In this document: positions 1 through 5,915 of the stretch, in pieces | Layout: every line of letters starts with the position of its first letter | Numbering within the stretch: position 1 is the stretch's first letter | Assembly (NCBI GenBank): GCA_050300875.1 | Contig: JBNKYL010000229.1 | Location: forward strand, 1-6,363 | Direction of reading: 5' to 3' | DNA: 6,363 nucleotides | DNA from: CBDCFL01 sp050300875 | GTDB lineage: Bacteria > Pseudomonadota > Alphaproteobacteria > Rhodobacterales > Rhodobacteraceae | Notes under the pieces: generated by a model | What the model saw: only the letters and a program-made list of their open reading frames with translations | Told to the model about the DNA's origin: nothing | The model's database searches: none | Position numbers and translations under genes: made by a program

Positions 1-929
1 GTGGCGGCGACGGCTGAGCAAACCTGTCGCAACAGTGCTCCTTTGGCTTCCAGCCCATCCAGTTCGAAATCGCGTATGATGAACTTGATGCGCATATCGG
101 ACGACCCGCCGGTCATCGTGGTCGCATGGATGAAGCCCTCGGTGCCGGACGTGTTTTCGGGCACCATTGTGGCCTGCGGCAGGGTCTGCATGATCTTGGC
201 GGCCAGGTGGATGGCGTTGACCATCTTGCCGGTGGCGTAACCGGGATGGATCGACACGCCCTTGATCAGTACCTCCGCCGCATCCGCCGAAAAGGTTTCG
301 TACTCAATTTCGCCGACCTTGCCGCCGTCGAAGGTAAACGCGAAATCGGCTGCCAGATCGGCGGGGAGGCGGGCGTCGACGCCGCGACCGATTTCCTCGT
401 CCGGGGTAAAGGCCAGCCGCAAGGGCGGATGGGCGATAGACGGATCGGACAGCATGTGGCGCGCAGCGGTCATCAGAATGGCCACGCCTGCCTTGTCATC
501 GGCGCCCAGCAGCGTGGTGCCAGATGCGGTGATGATGTCATGGCCGATCTTTTCGGCCAGATATGGAGATTCTTCGGGCGTCAACGTCAGGTCAGGCGCG
601 TCTGGGTAGGTGATCGCGCCACCATTATAGCCGCGGATCACCCGCGGCTTCACGCCGGATGCGTTGAACTGCGGCGCGGTATCGACATGGGCCAACAACC
701 CGATGGTCGGTCCGGGGGCGGTGCCGGGGATGGTGGCCAGAACCGCGCCGTATTCGGTCAGCGTCACTTCGCTGGCCCCGATATCCTGCAATTCCTGCAC
801 CAAGAGGCGCTGCATATTCAGCTGGATCTCGGTCGAAGGTGAAGACAACGAATCTTCGTCCGACTGGCTGTCGATGGCGGCATAACGGACCAGACGGTCC
901 TGCAATTCCTGGTCATGTGGTCCCGGCAT
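1..929 (-). CDS. pepT: Peptidase T (tripeptide aminopeptidase), C-terminus cut by window edge
   Basis: Reading the minus strand from the ATG at 929-927 gives 309 codons with no stop before the left edge. PepT is usually about 410 residues, so roughly 100 C-terminal residues are missing. It is a cytoplasmic M20-family zinc aminopeptidase that removes the N-terminal residue of tripeptides. Visible family motifs are HVDT at 81-84 (metal-binding His81, Asp83), GADDKAG at 142-148 (bridging Asp144), DEEIGRG at 177-183 (catalytic Glu178, metal-binding Glu179), an FDGG metal-ligand Asp at 201, EYETFSAD at 209-216 and HPGYATGKMVNA at 228-239. The final histidine ligand should lie off the window. The start is supported by an AAGGGG ribosome binding site (936-941, minus strand) 6 nt upstream. 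The gene lies just past the mdh terminator, in the same direction. Identification rests on motif order and the characteristic PepT strings. Another M20 di/tripeptidase is the only realistic alternative. Confidence 0.93.
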   Translation of the reverse strand, partial: MPGPHDQELQDRLVRYAAIDSQSDEDSLSSPSTEIQLNMQRLLVQELQDIGASEVTLTEYGAVLATIPGTAPGPTIGLLAHVDTAPQFNASGVKPRVIRGYNGGAITYPDAPDLTLTPEESPYLAEKIGHDIITASGTTLLGADDKAGVAILMTAARHMLSDPSIAHPPLRLAFTPDEEIGRGVDARLPADLAADFAFTFDGGKVGEIEYETFSADAAEVLIKGVSIHPGYATGKMVNAIHLAAKIMQTLPQATMVPENTSGTEGFIHATTMTGGSSDMRIKFIIRDFELDGLEAKGALLRQVCSAVAA

Positions 930-950
930 GTCTGACCCCTTGCTGGCCCA

Positions 951-980
951 AATAAAAACGCGCGCCAAAGCGGCGCGCGT
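951..980 (-). terminator. Rho-independent terminator of mdh
   Basis: On the minus strand a perfect 9-bp stem ACGCGCGCC/GGCGCGCGT (980-972 pairing with 966-958) closes a 5-nt loop GCTTT. It is followed at once by a T-rich tract, TTTT then ATT (957-951). This is a textbook intrinsic terminator. It begins 25 nt after the mdh stop codon and acts only in the minus direction, because the plus-strand flank (CAAGG) has no T-run. It ends 21 nt before the pepT start codon. Confidence 0.93.
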
Positions 981-1005
981 CAAGGTCTTTCAACGCATCA
1001 GGCGA

Positions 1006-1968
<963 letters not shown>

Positions 1969-2003
1969 GTTTGATGTCTCCGGTCGGTGAAAATTCTCGG
2001 CGA

Positions 2004-2032
2004 TGCCTAGCCCTAACCAGACCGCGACGCAA
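2004..2032 (-). promoter_or_regulatory. mdh: Candidate mdh promoter (weak match)
   Basis: Read on the minus strand, TTGCGT (2032-2027) and TAGGCA (2009-2004) are separated by exactly 17 nt. They would start transcription near 1997, giving a leader of about 29 nt that carries the mdh GGAGA site. Geometry and distance fit a housekeeping sigma-70 promoter, but each hexamer matches consensus at only about half its positions. This is inference only. Confidence 0.3.
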
Positions 2033-2121
2033 GCCCGCTGCGCTGCGGCATGGGGCGGGCCTTGTGCCGGGGGGGATATCGGCTAAACCCTGCGACACGG
2101 TTAATGCCCGTTGGGGCAGGC

Positions 2122-2125
2122 AGGG
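2122..2125 (+). promoter_or_regulatory. Ribosome binding site fixing the TSUP start
   Basis: AGGG lies 8 nt before the ATG at 2134. Two upstream in-frame ATGs (2050 and 2104) have no comparable site. The extra N-terminal residues they would add are Arg/Gly-rich and unlike the start of a membrane protein, so 2134 is preferred. Confidence 0.6.
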
Positions 2126-2133
2126 TTCAGCAC

Positions 2134-2883
2134 ATGATAGAATCGGAACCGGCATTCTGGGCCGCGGCCGTCGTGGCTGCTTTCTTGGTCGGTATTTCAA
2201 AAGGCGGTTGGCCTGCGGTCGGGATGCTGGCAGTGCCGATCATGTCACTGGTAATGAACCCGCTGATCGCGGCGGGGCTACTGTTGCCGGTCTACATCGT
2301 ATCAGATGTGTTCGGGGTCTGGGCCTACCGGCGGGAATTCGACCGTAAGCTTTTGGCGATCCTGATCCCTGCGGGGTTGGTCGGCACGGTCGTAGGCTGG
2401 ACGACGGCCACGATCGTTTCGGATCGTGTGGTGACAGGTCTGGTTGGTGCAATCGGTTTGGCGTTCGCGTTGAACAATCTATTACGCGATTCCAGCAAAA
2501 TGGCCCCACGGCAGATGCGCGTGGGGCCTGGTCTTTTCTGGGGTATGCTGGCCGGTTTCACCAGCTTTATCAGCCACGCGGGGGCGCCGCCGTTCCAAGT
2601 CTATGTGATGCCGCTTAAACTCACCAAACAGGTCTTCGCGGGAACGACAACGATCTTCTTTGCCATCGTGAACGCGTCGAAGCTGTTGCCATATTGGCAA
2701 TTGGGGCAGTTGAACATGGGATCGATCAAGACCGCATTGTTCCTGCTCGTGCCCGCGATCCTGGCCGTATTCGTGGGGCGCAGACTGGTCGAGGTCGTTT
2801 CGACCAAGGTCTTTTACGCCATCGTCACATGGGCGCTTTTGGTGGTGTCGCTGCGATTGCTGTGGGTCGCAGGCTTCGGTTGA
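2134..2883 (+). CDS. TSUP family (TauE/SafE, DUF81) membrane transporter
   Basis: This 249-residue integral inner-membrane protein has seven or eight hydrophobic segments, roughly at 8-20, 28-40, 44-65, 75-93, 98-116, 132-148, 200-216 and 226-245. TSUP proteins are built from two inverted halves, each opening with a glycine-containing motif. Here these are GISKGGWPAVG at 20-30 and SHAGAPPFQVY at 147-157, which are the recognisable family signatures. Length is normal for the family. Characterised TSUP members move sulfur compounds or organic anions such as sulfite or sulfoacetate, but substrate cannot be read from sequence. The gene is divergent from mdh and its TGA abuts the stop of the secreted-protein gene on the other strand. 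Its position beside malate and malyl-CoA genes makes an organic-anion substrate conceivable, which is inference. The start was chosen on the AGGG site at 2122-2125; longer versions from 2050 or 2104 are less likely. Confidence 0.9.
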   Translation: MIESEPAFWAAAVVAAFLVGISKGGWPAVGMLAVPIMSLVMNPLIAAGLLLPVYIVSDVFGVWAYRREFDRKLLAILIPAGLVGTVVGWTTATIVSDRVVTGLVGAIGLAFALNNLLRDSSKMAPRQMRVGPGLFWGMLAGFTSFISHAGAPPFQVYVMPLKLTKQVFAGTTTIFFAIVNASKLLPYWQLGQLNMGSIKTALFLLVPAILAVFVGRRLVEVVSTKVFYAIVTWALLVVSLRLLWVAGFG

Positions 2884-3198
2884 TCAGGCGTCGTTGCCCG
2901 GCGCCGGCACTGCTTCGGCCAGGGTTTCGAACGCCTGACCGGCGGCTACGATGCACATGGTGCCGGTTGCGGTGGTGACAGTGATCGTCCAGGTCCCGGT
3001 TTCAAGCGAGGCAAACACCTCGACCACTGAATTGTTGGACCCCAGCCCGATCGACTGTCGGCTTTCGCCATAGCGTTCGGCCAGACGCGCGACGACCATG
3101 TCGCGGTCGGCGCAATTGCGTTGCTGGGCCTGTGCCAGTTGGGCGGATGCCGTTGTCGCGACCGCACCCAGTGCCAATGCCAGAAACTGCTTCTTCAT
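2884..3198 (-). CDS. Small secreted (periplasmic) protein, function unknown
   Basis: This 104-residue protein opens with MKKQF followed by a hydrophobic Ala/Leu stretch and ASA and AQA motifs, so a Sec signal peptide is likely cleaved after residue 19 or 24. The mature part of about 80 residues has exactly two cysteines, Cys29 (RNCADRD) and Cys82 (GTMCIVAAG), which could form a disulfide in the periplasm. Between them lie a predicted helix (DMVVARLAERYGES) and a strand-rich stretch with VVEVFAS and TWTITVTT. I do not recognise a named domain; it resembles small conserved hypothetical proteins of Rhodobacteraceae. The ATG at 3198 has an AAAGG site (3207-3211) 8 nt upstream. Signal peptide, ribosome binding site and codon pattern support a real gene. 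It converges on the TSUP gene with no intervening base and is divergent from mcl2, sharing the 286-bp region between them. No function is proposed. Confidence 0.85.
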   Translation of the reverse strand: MKKQFLALALGAVATTASAQLAQAQQRNCADRDMVVARLAERYGESRQSIGLGSNNSVVEVFASLETGTWTITVTTATGTMCIVAAGQAFETLAEAVPAPGNDA

Positions 3199-3339
3199 AG
3201 GTCGTGCCTTTCCTTGCAGGCCCTGCGTGCGGGCCGAAATGAGGGTGTCGGCAGTGCTGTCATCCGGACCCGGTTCGATCCGCCCTCGTCCATTATTCCG
3301 ACATGCGAGCAGCCTGCGCCAAATCCGTCCAAATTATGG

Positions 3340-3368
3340 TTAACTGGCCGTGCGCAAATAGTTACAAA
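3340..3368 (+). promoter_or_regulatory. mcl2: Candidate promoter of the mcl2 operon
   Basis: TTAACT (3340-3345) and TACAAA (3363-3368) are spaced by exactly 17 nt, and each matches the sigma-70 consensus at 4 of 6 positions. The pair lies in the A+T-rich part of the region. It would give a leader of about 110 nt containing the hairpins near 3378 and 3458. It is the best match I found by eye, but other weak pairs exist nearer the gene. Confidence 0.3.
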
Positions 3369-3457
3369 TGTGAATGTCCAACAAGCGTTGGAAAAATAAC
3401 GGTTTCTGCGGTGCGGCAATTCTTGCCTTGCGTATTCTTTCGTTTCGGTAAACTTTT

Positions 3458-3474
3458 CCGCAACAAATTTGCGG
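3458..3474 (+). repeat. Inverted repeat abutting the mcl2 ribosome binding site
   Basis: CCGCAA (3458-3463) and TTGCGG (3469-3474) form a perfect 6-bp inverted repeat with a 5-nt loop. The overlapping CAAATTTG (3464-3471) is itself an 8-bp palindrome. The right arm runs into GGGGA (3473-3477), the likely ribosome binding site 7 nt before the mcl2 ATG. It could be a DNA operator or an RNA stem that limits ribosome access. The sequence cannot decide between these. Confidence 0.55.
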
Positions 3475-3484
3475 GGACAGAATC

Positions 3485-4330
3485 ATGGGTCAGACACCCC
3501 GACCGCTACGGTCGGTCCTGTACATTCCGGGCAGCAAGGATCGCGCTCTGGATAAGGCGCGCGGGTTGGCGGCCGACGCGATCATCTTCGATCTGGAAGA
3601 CGCTGTTGCCCCGGATGAAAAACCCCAGGCCCGCGAAACTTTGCGCACGGCACTCGCCACCGGCGGCTACGCACCCCGGCTGTGTCTGGTCAGGATCAAT
3701 GCGCTGGACACCGAATGGGGTTCGGCAGATCTGTCGGCCTTTCAGGGGGGCGCCATGGACGGGGTCTTGGTGCCCAAGGTCAATTCCGCTGCCGACGTCG
3801 AAGCAATCGCACAAAGGGCACCGGGCGTACCGGTCTGGGCGATGATGGAAACCGCCCGTGGCATCCTGAACGCGGCCGAGATCGCAGACCATCCGTCGAT
3901 GGCCGGTTTCGTCATGGGCACGAATGATCTGGCCAAGGAATTGGGAAGCCGCAGCCGCAGCGCCATGACCGCCAGCCTGCAAACCTGCCTGTTGGCCGCT
4001 CGTGCGGCGGGCATTCCCTGCATCGACGGGGTCTATAACGCGTTCAAGGACGAAGACGGCCTGCGCGCGGAATGCCAGGAAGGGCGTGATTTCGGCTTTG
4101 ACGGCAAGACGCTGATCCACCCCGCGCAGTTGGCGATTGCCAACGCCGTCTTTGCACCGTCCGAGGCCGAGGTCGACCTGGCCCGCCGCCAGATCGCGGC
4201 CTTTGACGAGGCCGAAGCCGAGGGCAAGGGCGTGGCCGTCGTCGATGGCCGCATCGTTGAAAACTTGCATGTCGAAACCGCACGCGCCACGCTGGCCAAG
4301 GCAGAGGCTATCGCGGCAATGGAGGCTTAA
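3485..4330 (+). CDS. mcl2: (3S)-malyl-CoA thioesterase (CitE/HpcH superfamily)
   Basis: This 281-residue protein belongs to the CitE-like aldolase/lyase superfamily and most likely hydrolyses (3S)-malyl-CoA to malate and CoA. With a separate malyl-CoA lyase it replaces malate synthase in the ethylmalonyl-CoA pathway. Family motifs run in order: VLYIPGSK at 11-18, DLEDAV at 36-41, CoA-site VRIN with Arg70, VPKV at 96-99, METARG at 121-126 with Mg2+-binding Glu122, GTNDLA at 145-150 with Mg2+-binding Asp148, DGVYNAFKD at 181-189 and FDGKTLIHP at 205-213. Thioesterase is preferred over lyase because of its shorter length (the paralogous lyase is about 318 residues) and because of its place in an operon with mch, as recalled for Rhodobacter sphaeroides. 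The ATG follows GGGGA by 7 nt. It heads a coupled operon, overlapping its last codons with the ribosome binding site of the next gene. The superfamily is certain. Thioesterase versus lyase activity is inferred. Confidence 0.85.
   Translation: MGQTPRPLRSVLYIPGSKDRALDKARGLAADAIIFDLEDAVAPDEKPQARETLRTALATGGYAPRLCLVRINALDTEWGSADLSAFQGGAMDGVLVPKVNSAADVEAIAQRAPGVPVWAMMETARGILNAAEIADHPSMAGFVMGTNDLAKELGSRSRSAMTASLQTCLLAARAAGIPCIDGVYNAFKDEDGLRAECQEGRDFGFDGKTLIHPAQLAIANAVFAPSEAEVDLARRQIAAFDEAEAEGKGVAVVDGRIVENLHVETARATLAKAEAIAAMEA
3499..3515 (+). repeat. Stem-loop in early mcl2 coding sequence
   Basis: CCGACCG (3499-3505) and CGGTCGG (3509-3515) form a perfect 7-bp stem with a 3-nt loop, or 6 bp with a 5-nt loop. 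It begins 11 nt after the mcl2 start codon. With the repeat at 3458-3474 it brackets the ribosome-binding and start region. It may be chance in G+C-rich codons. Confidence 0.45.
4321..4325 (+). promoter_or_regulatory. Ribosome binding site of the NnrU-family gene, inside mcl2
   Basis: A perfect GGAGG, encoded within the last Glu-Ala codons of mcl2, lies 6 nt before the ATG at 4332. It decides the start: the frame is open upstream to 4137 inside mcl2, but that extension is Arg/Pro-rich shadow sequence. Confidence 0.9.
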
Positions 4331-4331
4331 C

Positions 4332-4877
4332 ATGATCTGGCTGATACTGGGGCTTGCCCTTTGGACGTATTTTCACCTGATGAAGCGGATCACACCGGGC
4401 CTTCGGGCGCGGCTGGGTGATCCCGGCAAGGGGTTGGTGGCACTCGGCTCGATCGCCGGCATCGTGCTGATGGTGATCGGTTACCGCGCTGCTGATCCCA
4501 CGCCTTTGTGGTATTTCGGCTGGGCCATCCACCTCAATAACCTGCTGATGGTGTTCTCGGTGGTGCTGCTGGGTGTCGGCAGTTCAAAAAGCCGCCTGCG
4601 CGGCAAGATGCGCCACCCGATGCTGACCGGCGCTCTGATCTGGGCGGTCGCGCACCTGCTGGTCAACGGCGACGTTCCGTCGTTGGTGCTGTTCGGCGGG
4701 CTGGGGCTGTGGTCCATTGCGTCGATGCTGCTGATCAACCGGGACGAACCCGCGCCCGCGCCCTATACCGAAGGCACGGTTCAGGGCGACATCCGGCTGG
4801 GGGTTATATCACTGGTGGTGTTCGCCGTGATCGTGGCACTTCACATTTGGCTCGGACCAACGCCGTTTCCGGTATAG
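4332..4877 (+). CDS. NnrU family integral membrane protein
   Basis: This 181-residue polytopic membrane protein has about six hydrophobic segments, near 2-17, 36-51, 67-83, 98-112, 117-135 and 154-173. Family hallmarks are the RHPMLTG motif at 94-100 and HLLVNGD at 108-114, with histidines at 15, 67, 95 and 108 at or near the membrane. The NnrU family is named for a gene near nitrite and nitric oxide reductase genes in Rhodobacter, but its biochemical role is not established. Many members, as here, are outside denitrification clusters, so no symbol is given. The ATG is 1 nt after the mcl2 stop, with GGAGG inside mcl2, so translation is probably coupled. Its TAG is 3 nt before mch. Placement between two CoA-thioester enzymes suggests co-expression with acetate or propionate metabolism. 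A direct role in the pathway is unproven. Confidence 0.88.
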   Translation: MIWLILGLALWTYFHLMKRITPGLRARLGDPGKGLVALGSIAGIVLMVIGYRAADPTPLWYFGWAIHLNNLLMVFSVVLLGVGSSKSRLRGKMRHPMLTGALIWAVAHLLVNGDVPSLVLFGGLGLWSIASMLLINRDEPAPAPYTEGTVQGDIRLGVISLVVFAVIVALHIWLGPTPFPV

Positions 4878-4880
4878 ATC

Positions 4881-5906
4881 ATGAAAACCAACGCAGGCCG
4901 TTTCTTTGAAGATTACCGGCTGGGCGAGGTTATCGCCCACGCCGTGCCACGCACCATCTCGGGGGGCGAACGGGCGCTGTATCACGCGCTTTATCCCGCC
5001 CGGCACGCGATCTATTCGGCTGATACTTTCGCCGAAACCTGCGGGTTGGATCGATCACCCATCGACGATCTGGCTGCCTTCCACGTGGTCTTCGGCAAGA
5101 CCGTGCCGGATATTTCCCTGAATGCGGTGGCCAACCTTGGCTATGCCGAAGGCCGCTGGCTTAAACCGGTCTGGCCGGGCGATACGCTCAGGTCGGAAAG
5201 CGAAGTGATCGGGCTGAAGCAGAATTCCAACGGCAAATCCGGCGTGGTCTGGGTGCGCACGACCGGGTTCAACCAGTGGGACGACCCCGTGCTGTCCTAC
5301 GTGCGTTGGGTCATGGTGCGCAACCGCGCCCCAGAAGCCCCGGCGCCCGATACGGTGATCCCCGAACTTGCGGGCGCAGTTGCGGCCAGCGACCTGGTGA
5401 TCCCCGAAGGCCTGGATTTCCTGCAATATGACTTCACCGCTGCGGGCGAACCGCATCGCTGGGGCGACTACGCGGTGGGCGAACAGATCGACCATGTCGA
5501 TCGCGTCACCATCGAGGAAGCCGAACACATGATCGCCACCCGCCTGTGGCAGAACACCGCCAAGGTGCATTTCGACGCGACGAACCGCGCGGATGGCAAA
5601 CGGCTGATCTATGGAGGGCACGTCATTTCACTGGCCCGCGCACTGTCCTTCAACGGGCTCGCCAATGCGCAGATGATCGTGGGCCTGAACGCGGGCGCGC
5701 ATGCCAACCCGTGCTTCGCCGGCGACACCGTCCACGCGTGGACAGAAGTGCTGGACAAGGCCGAAACCCATGCGCCGGGCGTCAGCGCGATCCGCCTACG
5801 TCTGGTCGCCACCAAGGGCGAGCCGTTCGCGCTTCGTGGCGAGGATGGGAAATACCTGCCAGATGTGCTGCTGGACCTGGATTACTGGGCGCTGATGCCG
5901 GTCTAG
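4881..5906 (+). CDS. mch: Mesaconyl-CoA hydratase (beta-methylmalyl-CoA dehydratase), double MaoC fold
   Basis: This 341-residue cytoplasmic enzyme interconverts mesaconyl-C1-CoA and erythro-beta-methylmalyl-CoA in the ethylmalonyl-CoA pathway. It looks like two fused MaoC-like hot-dog domains. The first opens with FFEDYRLGE at 8-16 and carries VWPGDTL at 97-103. The second opens with WGDYAVGE at 194-201 and carries the matching CFAGDTV at 278-284. The hydratase-type region of the second domain includes AKVHFDATN at 227-235 and IYGGHVISLARALS at 243-256, with conserved His230, Asp232 and His247 as likely active-site residues. Length agrees with the roughly 343-residue Rhodobacter enzyme. It is the third gene of the operon, 3 nt after the NnrU-family stop. 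The bases before its ATG (GGTATAGATC) hold no real Shine-Dalgarno sequence, so expression probably relies on ribosomes finishing the upstream gene. No terminator is visible after its stop, 9 nt from a converging gene. Confidence 0.92.
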   Translation: MKTNAGRFFEDYRLGEVIAHAVPRTISGGERALYHALYPARHAIYSADTFAETCGLDRSPIDDLAAFHVVFGKTVPDISLNAVANLGYAEGRWLKPVWPGDTLRSESEVIGLKQNSNGKSGVVWVRTTGFNQWDDPVLSYVRWVMVRNRAPEAPAPDTVIPELAGAVAASDLVIPEGLDFLQYDFTAAGEPHRWGDYAVGEQIDHVDRVTIEEAEHMIATRLWQNTAKVHFDATNRADGKRLIYGGHVISLARALSFNGLANAQMIVGLNAGAHANPCFAGDTVHAWTEVLDKAETHAPGVSAIRLRLVATKGEPFALRGEDGKYLPDVLLDLDYWALMPV

Positions 5907-5915
5907 CTCGTGACT

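Larger units (their letters stand above)
1969..2133. other. Divergent mdh/TSUP intergenic region
   Basis: These 165 bp must hold the promoters and 5' leaders for both mdh (minus) and the transporter gene (plus). Two inverted repeats are visible: GCCCGC/GCGGGC at 2033-2038 and 2055-2060 with a 16-nt loop, and TGCCC/GGGCA at 2105-2109 and 2114-2118 with a 4-nt loop. The second lies just before the transporter ribosome binding site and would be in its leader. A weak plus-strand promoter-like pair, TTGTGC (2062-2067) and TAAACC (2084-2089) with 16-nt spacing, could serve the transporter. None of these is strong alone. Confidence 0.4.
3199..3484. other. Divergent intergenic region upstream of mcl2
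   Basis: No convincing gene lies in these 286 bp. The left third is G+C-rich and carries the leader of the secreted-protein gene, including a small hairpin GGCCC/GGGCC (3219-3223 with 3231-3235, 7-nt loop) just upstream of its ribosome binding site. The right part is A+T-rich: by hand count 51 of 120 bases at 3331-3450 are G or C, against about 65% in neighbouring genes. This fits a promoter region. It contains a candidate promoter at 3340-3368, a short hairpin CCAAC/GTTGG at 3378-3391 and the repeat at 3458-3474. AATAAT read on the minus strand near 3293-3298 could be a -10 element for the secreted-protein gene, but no good -35 goes with it. Confidence 0.6.

Noticed and set aside
126..842. 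Plus-strand open frame of 238 codons
   Set aside because: It lies opposite pepT, whose frame has all M20 motifs. The translation is low-complexity Gly/Arg/Asp-rich shadow sequence with no ribosome binding site or domain.
2050..2133. N-terminal extension of the TSUP protein from ATG 2050 or 2104
   Set aside because: The extra residues are not hydrophobic or family-like, neither start has a good ribosome binding site, and the 2134 start has AGGG at 8 nt.
2409..2428. 7-bp inverted repeat CACGATC/GATCGTG
   Set aside because: It lies within the TSUP coding sequence with no T-run or regulatory position. It is probably chance.
2898..2907. 10-bp palindrome CCGGCGCCGG near the convergent stops, as a bidirectional terminator
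   Set aside because: It has no loop and no adjacent T-run on either strand and lies in coding sequence. Such palindromes are common at this G+C.
3378..3391. Hairpin CCAAC/GTTGG as a terminator
   Set aside because: The stem has only 5 bp and is followed by A's, not T's, on the plus strand. On the minus strand the T's precede it.
3480..3484. GANTC (CcrM methylation) site between the ribosome binding site and ATG of mcl2
   Set aside because: Other GANTC sites occur inside genes (for example near 1520, 2140 and 2487), so this one is not clearly special.
4137..4331. N-terminal extension of the NnrU-family protein into mcl2
   Set aside because: The 65 extra residues are Arg/Pro/Ser shadow sequence. 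GGAGG directly precedes the ATG at 4332, where the membrane protein begins.
3506..4333. Minus-strand open frame of 275 codons spanning all of mcl2
   Set aside because: It mirrors mcl2 codon by codon, and the sense frame has clear CitE-family catalytic motifs. Long antisense frames are common in such G+C-rich genes.
5055..5621. Minus-strand open frame of 188 codons
   Set aside because: It is antisense to mch, His/Arg/Gly-rich, and has no domain or start signal.
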